Shown: in pieces, positions 36,497-45,386 of the stretch
Numbering within the stretch: the stretch's first letter is position 1
Layout: every line of letters starts with the position of its first letter
From: Stenotrophomonas maltophilia D457
Lineage (GTDB): Bacteria > Pseudomonadota > Gammaproteobacteria > Xanthomonadales > Xanthomonadaceae
Direction of reading: 5' to 3'
Assembly (NCBI RefSeq): GCF_000284595.1
Contig: NC_017671.1
Coordinates: 124,001 to 188,000 of the forward strand
Length of the DNA: 64,000 bases
Translations under genes and position numbers: made by a program
The notes under the pieces: model-generated
The model's database searches: none
What the model was told of the DNA's origin: nothing
Seen by the model: the letters and a program-made list of their open reading frames with translations, nothing else

Positions 36497-37223
36497 GAAT
36501 GAGCCAATCACAAGCCTGGACCTGCCCAACCTGGTGGAATCGTCATTGCCCCAGCCCAATCATCACCAGCTCGCCGCGGCAGATCTGGGGCCGCCGCGCA
36601 TCCTCCTGCTCTACGGCTCGCTGCGGCCCCGGTCGTTCAGCCGCAAGCTGGCGCTGGAAGCCGAGCGACTGCTGCGCCACCTGGGGTGCGAAACCCGGGT
36701 GTTCGACCCGCATGCGCTGCCGATGCTGGACAGCGTGGACCCGCACCACCCTGAAGTGCAGCGACTGCGCGAATGGTCGCAGTGGTCGGAAGGCCAGGTA
36801 TGGGTCAGCCCCGAGCGGCATGGCACGGTCACCGGCGTGTTCAAGAACCAGATCGACTGGTTGCCGCTGGAAGATGGCAGCGTGCGGCCCACGCAGGGCA
36901 GGACGCTGGCGGTGATGCAGGTGAGCGGCGGCTCGCAGTCGTTCAACACGGTCAACGCGTTGCGCGTGCTTGGTCGTTGGATGCGCATGCTGACCATCCC
37001 CAACCAGTCGTCGGTGGCCAAGGCCTGGCAGGAATTCGATGACGACGGCCGGATGAAGCCCTCGCCGTACTACGATCGGGTGGTGGATGTGATGGAAGAG
37101 CTGGTGAAGTTCACGCTGCTGACGCGGGGCCGGTCGGACTACCTGGTAGACCGTTACAGCGAGCGGAAGGGCGACGCGCACGCCGCGGCATTGGCGCGGG
37201 CTGCAGAGGCTACGGCTTCCTGA
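36495..37223 (+). CDS. arsH: ArsH flavoprotein of the arsenic locus
   Basis: 242 residues. NADPH-dependent FMN reductase; characterised homologues oxidise trivalent organoarsenicals or reduce quinones. Flavodoxin-like loop [20 protein letters not shown], then [40 protein letters not shown] and the closing [12 protein letters not shown], all ArsH signatures. An N-terminal extension of about 35 residues is usual. Divergent from arsR over a 17-base gap, so its promoter elements must lie inside the arsR coding region or it is transcribed without a leader. Confidence 0.95.
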   Translation: MNEPITSLDLPNLVESSLPQPNHHQLAAADLGPPRILLLYGSLRPRSFSRKLALEAERLLRHLGCETRVFDPHALPMLDSVDPHHPEVQRLREWSQWSEGQVWVSPERHGTVTGVFKNQIDWLPLEDGSVRPTQGRTLAVMQVSGGSQSFNTVNALRVLGRWMRMLTIPNQSSVAKAWQEFDDDGRMKPSPYYDRVVDVMEELVKFTLLTRGRSDYLVDRYSERKGDAHAAALARAAEATAS

Positions 37224-37251
37224 TCCTCATTGGTGCCGATGTGAGGCACGC

Positions 37252-37611
37252 TCACCCAAGCAGCCTCTTCACCCTTGAAGCTGCAAGGCGGATGATCACC
37301 ACATAGGCCAGCAACATGCCGGTGCCGATGCCCATTACTTCGATTTCCCAGTTGCGGCGGTAGGGAGAAGGGCCCATGAAGGCCCACGCCAGAAGCACCG
37401 CCGCAATCAGCAAGGCGCTGCGATTGGCCTTCGAAATGAGCGCATCTTCGGTCGCGTGCCCCATGTTCGGATCCCAGGAACCGAGCAGCCACCCCAAGCC
37501 ACGCAGGTAGTCGCGCGCCACGAAGAACAGGAAGACGAATACGCCTCCCATCGTGCTCAGCAGAAACTGGAAGAGTGGGTCCACCGGCGGCCTCATGGAC
37601 GAGGCAGACAT
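37252..37611 (-). CDS. Small membrane protein of unknown function
   Basis: 119 residues from ATG 37611, preceded by GAGG; ATG 37596 is an alternative. Three likely helices: FLLSTMGGVFVFLFFVARDY, SALLIAAVLLAWAFMGP and MGIGTGMLLAYVVIIRLAA. A charged tail (SRVKRLLG) ends it. Convergent with arsH, about 28 bases apart. No recognised family. Confidence 0.6.
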   Translation of the reverse strand: MSASSMRPPVDPLFQFLLSTMGGVFVFLFFVARDYLRGLGWLLGSWDPNMGHATEDALISKANRSALLIAAVLLAWAFMGPSPYRRNWEIEVMGIGTGMLLAYVVIIRLAASRVKRLLG

Positions 37612-37769
37612 TGCCTCGCAGGATCGTCTACGGGCGCAGTATGCCAGCGTGCCGGGCCTCGGGGGCACCACGCCTCACACGCAGGCGACTCTCCATGAGC
37701 AGACTGTGCATCGCAGCCGCCCGGCGGGCGGCATGTGCCCACAACGCCCAGGGCGGACGCACAAACGCA

Positions 37770-38507
37770 CTACTCGCCAGCGTGCTGTGCGGTCTTCTTT
37801 TGGTTGCCATCTGTGACGGCACGGCTCTGCGCGAACTCCGGGAACGTCTTCGCGATCGAATCCTTGTCCGGCAGGATGTAGAACACACCGCCCTTCTCGA
37901 ACGTGGACTGCACGATCTGCTCGTAGAACGCGGGCGAGACATTGATGCAGCCGTGGGTGACGCGGTTGTCGTCCGGCGAGGGCGATGCCAACCGCTCGGC
38001 GCGCTTTTCCTTCGGGCTGCCCGGCGGCAGCGGGTGCATCGACACGGCGGAATCGTAGTCCACCCACAGCACGCGTCCGGCATCGTCGGACGGGCCGTAA
38101 CCGCCAATGAAGCGGCCGGCAGGCGTGGTGCGGTCGTGGCCGGGAATCGCGCTCAGTGCGAGCTTGGCGACGCCCGGTGCGGAATGGTCGCCGATCGCCG
38201 ACCCAAACAGCGCCGGTGCGGCGCCGCGCAGCTTGCCGTCACCGCCGAAGACCAGAACCTGCGCCGCCGCCTTGTCCATGACCGCAAACGGATAGCCCTG
38301 GTTGTCCTTGCTGGCGACCACCCAGCCGGCCAGCTCGATCACTGTCTCGGACACGCTCTGGTCGGGCGGAAGTTCATCAACGGCGGCGACCGATGGTGCA
38401 GGTGCGTCCTTGTCCCTGGCGTTGGCTACGCCGCTGCACGCAACGGCCAGTGCCATGGCCAGGGAGGCATGGAGGGCGCGGCGTGCAGGAGAGGGGGAAG
38501 TACGAAT
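37770..38507 (-). CDS. Periplasmic L,D-transpeptidase-family protein, probable ATT start
   Basis: From 38507 the product is 245 residues: RTSPSPARRALHASLAMALA then VACSGVANA, a regular signal peptide cleaved before RDKD. The YkuD-type core shows DRTTPAGRFIGGYGP, VDYDSAVSMHPLPPGSP and the catalytic VTHGCINVSPAFYEQI with the HGC motif. AAGGAG lies 7 bases before codon ATT at 38507. No ATG, GTG or TTG gives a full signal peptide, so either ATT is used or an ATG was lost. Such enzymes form 3-3 cross-links or attach lipoproteins to murein. The lipoprotein gene 116 bases upstream is a possible substrate. Confidence 0.75.
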   Translation of the reverse strand: MRTSPSPARRALHASLAMALAVACSGVANARDKDAPAPSVAAVDELPPDQSVSETVIELAGWVVASKDNQGYPFAVMDKAAAQVLVFGGDGKLRGAAPALFGSAIGDHSAPGVAKLALSAIPGHDRTTPAGRFIGGYGPSDDAGRVLWVDYDSAVSMHPLPPGSPKEKRAERLASPSPDDNRVTHGCINVSPAFYEQIVQSTFEKGGVFYILPDKDSIAKTFPEFAQSRAVTDGNQKKTAQHAGE

Positions 38508-38623
38508 GGGACGGCTCCTTGCAATGCAATCGTGGGTGGAAGGATGCCAGTGGCCGGCGAAGGCCACTGGGTCCCCGATACACCCGATACAGAGGTGGAT
38601 CAATTCAAAAGGTGAGGGAGCGA

Positions 38624-38896
38624 TTACCCGCGCGGCTTGCGGCCGGCAGGTGCCCTTTCAAGCTGCTGCACGCGACCTTCGATCTGGTCCAGGCGCTGAT
38701 TGGCCTGCTGTGCGGACTGGTTGGCGGACTCCGCGCTCTGCGCAGCGCCCTGCACCTTGACGTCGAGCTGATCGAGACGCGAGTTGATGGTGGCAAACTC
38801 GTTCTTGTATGACGCGCAGGCGCCAAGGCTGACGGTGGCGATGAGCGCTACAGCAAGTGCGCGGGCCGTCTTCATGTGTTGCGGGTTCAGGTTCAT
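38624..38896 (-). CDS. Small coiled-coil outer-membrane lipoprotein (Lpp-like)
   Basis: 90 residues from ATG 38896, with GGAGGG before it. Lipoprotein signal ALAVALIATVSLGAC gives the lipidated Cys. The mature part is one long amphipathic helix with repeated Ala/Gln/Asn heptads (ATINSRLDQLDVKVQGAAQS, ANQSAQQANQRLDQIEGRV), the layout of Lpp and OprI. It ends APAGRKPRG. Lpp is joined to peptidoglycan through a C-terminal Lys; here the Lys is followed by Pro-Arg-Gly, so covalent attachment is not assured. Same strand as and just upstream of the L,D-transpeptidase. Confidence 0.75.
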   Translation of the reverse strand: MNLNPQHMKTARALAVALIATVSLGACASYKNEFATINSRLDQLDVKVQGAAQSAESANQSAQQANQRLDQIEGRVQQLERAPAGRKPRG

Positions 38897-39107
38897 TGCA
38901 CTCCCTCCTTCGTCTGGGGAAGCTGGAATATAGCGGCGTTTGTTCCCGCCGCTACCAAGCGCTTTCAGCTGGAATTTGAATACGTGGAAGCACTGTGAAG
39001 CCGGCCCCTGACCCAGCATTAACAAGCGGGATCAGGCGAGCTGATCTACGTCGGCGGCGTGCCTTGTGCCTGTTCAAGGTCGCCAATTCATCAGTATGAA
39101 GCGGCTC

Positions 39108-40145
39108 TCACAGCACTTGCGTTTCCACGCCTTTGGCAGCAGTGCAGGCAGGCGTCCATCCACTCGCCTCGAACACGGTCGCGGCGGTGTCGGGCCGCAC
39201 ATCCAGCAGCGTGGCGATGGCCCTGGTCCTGTCTGGCGCGCGGGAAACATAGCTGCGCGCGATGCGGTAGCCGACCCAGTATCCGAGATCTCCACGTCGT
39301 GCTTCATCGCCGGGGCCGTTGTACAGCCACTTCGAAAGATCGGTGCCCCCACTGTCCTGTACGAACGCGCGCTCCAGCGCACATTCGCGGCCCTGGGCCC
39401 AGCGACGCAGATGCGCGTTGGCCGGTTGCCCCGAGATCAGTTCACCCACGTACTCGGCGCCGCCTTCAAGCAACGTCTGATAGAGCAGGGTGGGCTGCTC
39501 TACGTCCACGCGTGCACCGGGCTGTTGCACGTGCACATACTCATGCGCGATCAGATGCACGAAGCGGTCACCTACATCGGCCTGCATCCAGTCGGCGTTG
39601 CACAGTGCTTCCAGTCCGATCACCACACCATCTTCGGTGGTGACGCCGCCGCTGTTACCCCGCCCGACCAGCACGGTGACCGGAGGAAAACGTGCAGTGG
39701 GGAGCAGCGTGCCCAACCGATCGAGTGCGTCGGCAACCCGCGCGCGGATCGCCGGCAATGCCGCTGCACAGGTCCGCGCCCTGGCGAACAACGCCGGCTT
39801 GTCCTGGATGGCCCTGGCCAAACGTTCCATTGATCCGATGCGGCTGTCGGTGAAGCTGCGCAATGCCTCCGTGCCGGTGTCCAGATAGCCGCGCTGCAGG
39901 TCTTCGGCACTGGGTTTTCCTCCAGTGGCATCCAGCACGCTGAAGAAACGCGTGACATCGTCTGTCTGTACCACGATGCGTGCAGAAGGTCGGGCGCGCT
40001 CGGCCGCGTTGGCTGGCAGCTGCATCATCGGCAGGGCGACGAGGAGCAGCACCCGCACCGCGTGGCGCGCATGGGGCGGAAACAGCAGTGATGCGACGGA
40101 CGCGTGTAGCCACGTGCCCATAGTTAGAGCGCGTTTTGGCCTCAT
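39108..40145 (-). CDS. Secreted putative zinc protease (DUF2268-like, HEYVH motif)
   Basis: About 345 residues. A signal-like stretch (VRVLLLVALPMMQLPANAAE) precedes a domain with FVHLIAHEYVHVQQPG, the HExxH zinc-metallopeptidase motif, and a downstream LLEGGAEYVGELISG that could give the third ligand Glu. GYWVGYRIARSYVSR is typical of DUF2268 proteins. The start is uncertain: ATG 40145, ATG 40121 and GTG 40175 are all in frame and none has a good ribosome site. The 5' region overlaps the repeat array at the edge of the foreign island. Confidence 0.7.
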   Translation of the reverse strand: MRPKRALTMGTWLHASVASLLFPPHARHAVRVLLLVALPMMQLPANAAERARPSARIVVQTDDVTRFFSVLDATGGKPSAEDLQRGYLDTGTEALRSFTDSRIGSMERLARAIQDKPALFARARTCAAALPAIRARVADALDRLGTLLPTARFPPVTVLVGRGNSGGVTTEDGVVIGLEALCNADWMQADVGDRFVHLIAHEYVHVQQPGARVDVEQPTLLYQTLLEGGAEYVGELISGQPANAHLRRWAQGRECALERAFVQDSGGTDLSKWLYNGPGDEARRGDLGYWVGYRIARSYVSRAPDRTRAIATLLDVRPDTAATVFEASGWTPACTAAKGVETQVL

Positions 40146-40288
40146 AGTTGGGTGCAGCCGAGGCTCTACATTCACCGACTATTAGCACTTTGGCCCCATA
40201 GTCGGGGCGCTCGTAGCGTAGCTAATTGATATCGAAGGAAATGATTGCATAGTTGGAGACTTCTTTCATAGCTGAACCAACTATGGGT
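40118..40288. repeat. Array of six (C/T)(C/T)(A/G)ACTAT(G)G-type boxes
   Basis: On the minus strand: CTAACTATGGG (40128-40118), CCAACTATGAG (ending 40141), CCGACTATGGG (ending 40196) and CCAACTATGC (ending 40248). On the plus strand: CCGACTATTAG (40174) and CCAACTATGGG (40278-40288). Six 9-11 base copies in 170 bases lie exactly where composition changes from core to foreign DNA. They may be transposase-binding repeats of the Tn7-like element or operators of the flanking gene. From 40289 to 40658 I see nothing else. Confidence 0.45.
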
Positions 40289-40658
40289 ACGCGAATGAAT
40301 ATCCGCTCTCCAGACCGTGCAGTCTGCTGGCGTCTGCCACCTACCTGGATTCCGATGCAAGGTTGTGAAGACGTGGCTGAACCTAGTGAGGCAGCACGGA
40401 TCTCGGATGGACGCAACGCGCAATGCAAGAAGTCGCTAATCAATGTGGCATGGACCCACAAATGAAAAGCCACTGTTAGTTCCACTCGCGCAATGGGCTC
40501 CAATCTAGCATTCGACTCGTCCGGAGAACGCTCGACGTACTAAGGCTTCAAGGATTGTAATGGATTGATTTTAAAGGAGGTATAACCATTTATGGCTTGC
40601 GAAATGCAGAGGGACTCAACGAGCTTGCAACGAGCATTGGTTTGCGTATGTTGGAGGA

Positions 40659-40910
40659 ATGAACGCACTTTCCCTGCAAAGAGCGGCACTTGAAGCGTCC
40701 TCAGAAGAGGAACTGGCAGACAGGATCGTTGATGAGTCTGGGATCTGTGTTCGCGTGGGGGATGCCAGGCAGCTACTTGGATTCCGTAGCCTAGATGCAG
40801 GTAGACGAGCTGCAGTGCAGGGGCGCTTAGGCATCGAAGCGGTGAACTTTCCAGGTCGCCGTGGACGTTTGTCCCTTCGGCAGGCACCTATCAAGGAGCC
40901 CGTGCAATGA
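40659..40910 (+). CDS. Small protein of unknown function at the island edge
   Basis: 83 residues, preceded by a strong GGAGGA box 2-3 bases before ATG 40659. Sequence is charged and Arg-rich toward the end (EEELADRIVDESGICVRVGD, RSLDAGRRAAVQGRLGIEAV, PGRRGRLSLRQAP). No family recognised. It lies 180 bases before tnsA in the same direction and shares the lower GC of the island, so it may belong to the transposon. Confidence 0.45.
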   Translation: MNALSLQRAALEASSEEELADRIVDESGICVRVGDARQLLGFRSLDAGRRAAVQGRLGIEAVNFPGRRGRLSLRQAPIKEPVQ

Positions 40911-41091
40911 GCTAAGTAAGAAAGATCTCTGGGGAGAAGAAACAACAAACCCTGGCTGGCAGGCCAGGGCTTGTTCGCAGCTAGCGCTTAGTTCCGCGTA
41001 GCTGAATCTACTCCCGACCCGTGCTTCTTTCAAGTGCTCGTCAAAGCGGGAGGGGGCCGTGCAGCCATCTCCCACCATGAGGGAGATGGCA

Positions 41092-41781
41092 ATGACCCCA
41101 GATCAGCTGAGGGATCATCTAAGAACGCTAGATCTATCAGTAGAAGATAGGTCCTTCGCACTCGAGCTCTTTGGCCAGGAACCAGGGCGCAGCGTTGGCG
41201 CCTATGCACTGGACAATGTGGTCGTCGACTTCTATTCAAGAAAGTGTCGCGATGTTCGCAGGCTGGAAAGCCATACAGTCGAGCAAACATTTGCATATGA
41301 GCTAGAAATTGATCCTGACGTCATCTCATATGTTTGCCAGGTCACTTGTCGTGGCATAAGGCGCGGCAATCATGTGTGCACCGCCCATGCAGACTTCTTT
41401 GTGGTTCGACGGTCCTCCGTGGAAATCGTGGAATGTAAGCCCATCTCCAAGCTCAGCACTCTTGTGGAGAGAAAGCCCGAAGAGTGGGTGCTGGACGGTG
41501 GGAAATATCGCAATCTGGTGTATGAGCGATGGGCAGCATCCCATGGGATCGAGTACAAGATCTGGGCCTCACCCAGCAACATCAGCCGATACCATAGGAA
41601 CTTGCAGTTCATCTACCAAAACTGGGATGAAGATCTCTCAATGGTGCGCCGAGAGGGCTTTGCTGCGGTGGAAAAGCAGCTTTACATGGGGCCAAAAAGC
41701 ATCGCGTTTCTTATGGAAGAGATCCCTTGGTTCAACGCTGGGGTTGACCTGCCCCCTTTCTCAGGGCCACTAGCTACTTAG
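41092..41781 (+). CDS. tnsA: TnsA-like endonuclease subunit of a Tn7-like transposase
   Basis: 229 residues from ATG 41092, with GAGGGAG just before it. TnsA makes the 5' strand cuts at the transposon ends. The restriction-enzyme-like core is visible: VEQTFAYELEIDPDVISYVC (Glu), CTAHADFFVV (Asp) and VEIVECKPISK (E-x-K), matching the E-D-K catalytic set. The native frame reaches ...EEIPWFNAGV; the last 12 residues and the TAG at 41779 come from the left end of an IS element, so the C terminus is altered or cut. First gene of tnsA-tnsB-tnsC-tniQ. Confidence 0.8.
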   Translation: MTPDQLRDHLRTLDLSVEDRSFALELFGQEPGRSVGAYALDNVVVDFYSRKCRDVRRLESHTVEQTFAYELEIDPDVISYVCQVTCRGIRRGNHVCTAHADFFVVRRSSVEIVECKPISKLSTLVERKPEEWVLDGGKYRNLVYERWAASHGIEYKIWASPSNISRYHRNLQFIYQNWDEDLSMVRREGFAAVEKQLYMGPKSIAFLMEEIPWFNAGVDLPPFSGPLAT

Positions 41782-42817
41782 TAGAGTCCAGGTTGGGGAG
41801 CATACCGCTCCGGTGGGTCAGGTTTCGATCAGCGGTCGAACCAGTCAAGGCACCTTCGTTGCGCAGCGCGGCGGCGAACTCGGCAGGCGTGCATTTGGGC
41901 AGTGAGCTGTGCGGACGCACCTCGTTGTAGTCCTTGCGCCAGATGGCGATTACCGCCCGTGCGTGCTCGAGCGAGATAAACCAGTTTTCGTTCAAGCATT
42001 CGTCCCGGAACTTGCCGTTGAAGCTCTCCACATAGGCGTTCTGCGTGGGTTTCCCTGGCTGGGTCAGCACAAGCGTCACGCCGTTGGCGGTCGCCCACTG
42101 GTCCAGCGCCCGGCCGGTAAACTCGGGTCCCTGGTCGGTCCTGATCGCCGCGGGGTAGCCGCGGAAACGGCATACCGCATCCAGGATGTCGGCCACGTTC
42201 TGGCCATTTATCCTCCGGCCGACGGCGATTTCCACCGCTTCCTTGGTGCAATCGTCCACCACCGTCAGGCACTTGATCGGGCGCCCGTTGGCCAGGGCGT
42301 CGAAGACGAAGTCCATCGACCAGGTGTGGTTGGGCCCCGACGGCAGCTGCAGCGGACGGCGCTCGACGGCCACGCGATCGCGCTTGCGGCGCTTGCGCAC
42401 CGCCAGGCCAGCGTTGCGGTACAGCCGGTAGATTCGCTTGTGGTTGGCGATCCAGCCCTCCCGTTCCAGCAGGATGTGCAGCCGTCGGTAGCCGAACCGG
42501 CGACGTTCGCCCGCCAACGCAACGAGCCTGGCCTGCAACGGCGCGTTCGCCATGCGCGGCTGGTAGTGCAACACGCTGCGTGACAAGCCCAGTGCCCGGC
42601 AGGCCCGCCGCTCCGACAGGCCCAGCTTCGCCCGCACGTCCGCGACGGCAGCCCGTCGCGTCGGCGGGCTCAGTATTTTCCCCGCGCCACGATCCTCAGC
42701 GCTTCGTTGTCCAACATCGACTCGGCCAACAGCTTTTTGAGCCGCGCGTTCTCCGCTTCCAGTGCCTTCAGGCGCTTGGCGTCGGGCACATCCATGCCGC
42801 CGAACTTGCGCCGCCAC
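41774..42817 (-). CDS. IS407-group transposase OrfB (made by -1 frameshift from OrfA)
   Basis: DDE integrase-type transposase. The meaningful part begins at GKILSPPTRRAAVADVRAKL, reached from orfA by a -1 slip on GGGGAAAA at 42683-42676. Catalytic residues: HTWSMDFVFDAL (D), AIRTDQGPEFTG (D) and AYVESFNGKFRDE (E). HTH-like front: GLSERRACRALGLSRSVLHY. Stop at 41774 lies within the terminal repeat region. Residues before the slip site in this frame are not native. Confidence 0.92.
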   Translation of the reverse strand: MAAQVRRHGCARRQAPEGTGSGERAAQKAVGRVDVGQRSAEDRGAGKILSPPTRRAAVADVRAKLGLSERRACRALGLSRSVLHYQPRMANAPLQARLVALAGERRRFGYRRLHILLEREGWIANHKRIYRLYRNAGLAVRKRRKRDRVAVERRPLQLPSGPNHTWSMDFVFDALANGRPIKCLTVVDDCTKEAVEIAVGRRINGQNVADILDAVCRFRGYPAAIRTDQGPEFTGRALDQWATANGVTLVLTQPGKPTQNAYVESFNGKFRDECLNENWFISLEHARAVIAIWRKDYNEVRPHSSLPKCTPAEFAAALRNEGALTGSTADRNLTHRSGMLPNLDSTK

Positions 42818-42933
42818 AGGTAGAACGACGCGTCACTGAAGCCGTGCTTGCGGCAAAGCTCCTTGACCGGCGTGCCGGCGGCCGCCTGCTTCAGGAAGCC
42901 GATGATCTGCTCTTCGGTGTATCGCTTCTTCAT
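42670..42933 (-). CDS. IS407-group OrfA
   Basis: 87 residues, the usual length for the group. Helix-turn-helix (EEQIIGFLKQAAAGTPVKEL, CRKHGFSDASFYLWRRKFGG) followed by a leucine-zipper segment (LKALEAENARLKKLLAESML). It ends in RGK-Y-stop at the programmed frameshift window, from which the OrfAB transposase is made. Confidence 0.93.
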   Translation of the reverse strand: MKKRYTEEQIIGFLKQAAAGTPVKELCRKHGFSDASFYLWRRKFGGMDVPDAKRLKALEAENARLKKLLAESMLDNEALRIVARGKY

Positions 42934-42998
42934 GTCCGTCCTCTTGTGAGACGGACTCTACTAAGATCAGGTTGGCCCGGAAAACGGGGGGCAGGTCA

Positions 42999-44341
42999 GC
43001 GGAGTCATTGGCTCACATTGGCTAAAGGGTAAGGTTGCGACGCTAGCCGATCTGTATCGTGAGCTAGCCCTGCAGTGCGAGTGCGCTGGCGTTCCTGTGC
43101 CTGGCCGGAAGGCGCTCGTCAGAAGAGTTCGATCCGTTTCAAGGGGGCAACGTGATCTTGCTGTCGGCGGTAAGCGAAACTATCAAGCAAATAGGCCGCG
43201 TTCCGACGCTCGGGTTAGATCAGGCCAAGCGCTTGCTGTGCACTCTGTCCTGCACATCGATGCAACCAAGGTTGACAACCGAGTCTTTACACAAGAAGAC
43301 GAAGGGCAGCAAGACCACTGCCCGGTACTGTACTGCGGCCGTGACGAAGCGTCGTCTAAGGTTATGGCCCATGCCTTTGTCTTCGGTCCCGCTCGGCGCG
43401 AAGGGCCACTAATTTTGCTGAGGAACTATGTGCGCGAGCACGCGAAGCTTCCACACGCAATCGTGATCGATCGAGGCACTGATCTGAAGTCAGCCTTAGG
43501 TGATCTCTGTCGAACCTATGGCATCTCCATACTCACAGTGCCGACAGGCGCGAGTCGCTTCAACTCACAGTGTGAGACGGTTCAAGGGCTTATCAATTCC
43601 ATGGTCAGCCACAAATTGATTGGGAGCACAAAGCCAGATAAAGCCGGTAGAAGTGTCGATGGAAAATTCAAAAGCAGATCGACCGCGCGCCTAGATTTCT
43701 CGACCGTAGAATCCGAAATTCACCACCTTCTGTACAGCCTGATGCCCGAGATGCCCGTGGATGGCTTCGCAGGTGCGCGAGAGCGATTTGAGAACAGTCA
43801 GTTGACTGCTCCAAACTCTGGAATACCAACGGTTGTAGACGATGACTTCCTATTTCAAACTTCAGTGAAATTGAAATCATGCTCTTATGAAAGAACAAGG
43901 GGGATCAGACACTGGAGGAGAAGCTACACGAACGCGGATCTCGCGTCGCGCGCGCATGAAGAGAAGATCCTCAGTGCTCGGCGTGATCCTGAGGATATTT
44001 CATTCGTTTGGATTCAGACCACGAAGAGACGCTACAAGGCATGGTGCTCGAAGGTCTCGGAGATTGGTCACTACTCCGAGCAGGATCGTCACTTCGAGGC
44101 AATGTGGGAGCAGTTCATCACGCCGGATGTTGAGAGCAAGAAGGAGGAGCTGCAGCGTAAGAACTATGAGAGGACGAGCATGGCCAACGCCAGGCAGCGA
44201 GCCAATGATATGGGGCTAGCAAGTGGAAAGGAAACGCAAGCCCCGCCAAATGCGAGTCGATCGAAGGTTCAAGCGAGATTGGTCGTCAACTTTGATGAGC
44301 TCCCCGATCTCATTGTGGAAGGGGATTCGCATGGACGCTAG
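42999..44341 (+). pseudogene. tnsB: TnsB-like DDE transposase lacking its 5' end
   Basis: About 447 residues follow the right end of the IS (GVIGSHWLKGKVATLADLYR). The catalytic core is intact: VLHIDATKVDNRVF (D), AIVIDRGTDLKSALG (D) and RFNSQCETVQGLINS (E). A C-terminal region ends in RLVVNFDELPDLIVEG. TnsB joins the 3' ends and binds the terminal repeats. The N-terminal DNA-binding part, well over 100 residues in relatives, is missing, and the only candidate start is GTG 43097. The element is therefore probably immobile on its own. Overlaps tnsC by 11 bases. GC is well below that of the core genes. Confidence 0.8.
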
Positions 44342-45386
44342 CATCCTGCCCCATTTTCCAGCTGATGAGATGAGCTTCCCTTTCATACCACATCAGCGCT
44401 TTCTAACTACCCAGCACAGCCTACTGAAACCAGTTTCAAGAGCTCGGCCAGGAGACTTTGTTTGGTTGATAGCGCCCTCCTGGTCAGGAAAGAGCGAGTT
44501 GCGTCGGCAGCTGTTGCCTGAGCTCGGAGGAAATCCCCAACTTTGGCCAACAGGCCACTTGCCGCTGATCTCCGTAAGGGCAATCCTGAATCAGGGCGAC
44601 AAGTTCAATCCGAAAGACTTCGCTTTGCGCCTACATCAGGAAATAACTGAGCCCGACACTAGCTGGACTAATGCTATGGAAACCGGTGGCGATCCTGACC
44701 AAACGCACGTGGCCGCAGAGCGGCGAGCCTCTTCAGTGTTCTGGCGTGAAGTGCGCGCGAGAACAGCGGAGAGAGACCTTCGTCTTTCGTTTGAGCGCAT
44801 GTCTAGAATTCGCGGATTGAGGTACATCGTCATAGAGGAGGCTGCGAACATCTGCAGGGTTCCGAAGAGTCAGAGTTCACGCAACTACATGCTTGGCATC
44901 ATGGCGCTTGTTGAAGAAATTGGTTGTGTGGCGATCATGATAGGAACCCATGAAGCGTCCACGCTCTATGAGGATTCCCAAGAGGTGTTCAATAGATCTG
45001 ACGTTCTCTATATGCGTCCGTACGGTCTGAATGACAATGACGACCTGCGATCCTACGCCTCTCTGATCAAGGCGATCGGCAAGGGATTTCCACTTTCAAA
45101 AGGTAGCCTTCTCCAGGAAAACCTAGAGCTCATTGCTCTCAATGGAGGAGGAATTTTTGGCCCAACTCTGCGGTACTTGATGCGGGCGAATGAAGAGCGT
45201 TGTCGCAATGGTTCCAATACCATCGAGCTCGGGCATCTGCGAGCAGCGTCTGGAACCGAAAGGAATCACAGGCTGCTCTGGGGAGAGATAGACGCGTTCA
45301 ATAGACTTGCCGATGGCAAGCGTTCTCTACGCCTAGCGGACTTCTTGACCATCAAGGGCTCATTGCCTAGCGAAGGCGATCTGTGA
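44331..45386 (+). CDS. tnsC: TnsC/TniB-like AAA+ transposition regulator
   Basis: 351 residues from ATG 44331, inside the tnsB stop. FVWLIAPSWSGKSELRRQLL carries a Walker A variant (A-x4-G-K-S), GLRYIVIEEAANICRV is Walker B, and CVAIMIGTHEASTLYED resembles the sensor-1 segment of TniB/TnsC proteins. The ATPase links target choice by TniQ to the TnsAB transposase. Full length, no obvious defect. Its stop overlaps the tniQ start. Confidence 0.85.
   Translation: MDASILPHFPADEMSFPFIPHQRFLTTQHSLLKPVSRARPGDFVWLIAPSWSGKSELRRQLLPELGGNPQLWPTGHLPLISVRAILNQGDKFNPKDFALRLHQEITEPDTSWTNAMETGGDPDQTHVAAERRASSVFWREVRARTAERDLRLSFERMSRIRGLRYIVIEEAANICRVPKSQSSRNYMLGIMALVEEIGCVAIMIGTHEASTLYEDSQEVFNRSDVLYMRPYGLNDNDDLRSYASLIKAIGKGFPLSKGSLLQENLELIALNGGGIFGPTLRYLMRANEERCRNGSNTIELGHLRAASGTERNHRLLWGEIDAFNRLADGKRSLRLADFLTIKGSLPSEGDL

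Larger units (their letters stand above)
41745..42998 (-). mobile_element. IS3-family element, IS407 group
   Basis: 1,254 bp with long imperfect terminal inverted repeats. The left end starts TGACCTGCCCCC and continues to TTAGTAGAGTCC at 41778-41789. The right end, read inward, is TGACCTGCCCCCCG ... TTAGTAGAGTCC. It carries overlapping orfA and orfB on the minus strand. It separates tnsA from tnsB. The flanking four bases differ (GGGT and GCGG), so either the insertion was followed by a deletion or the ends are off by a base or two. Confidence 0.9.
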
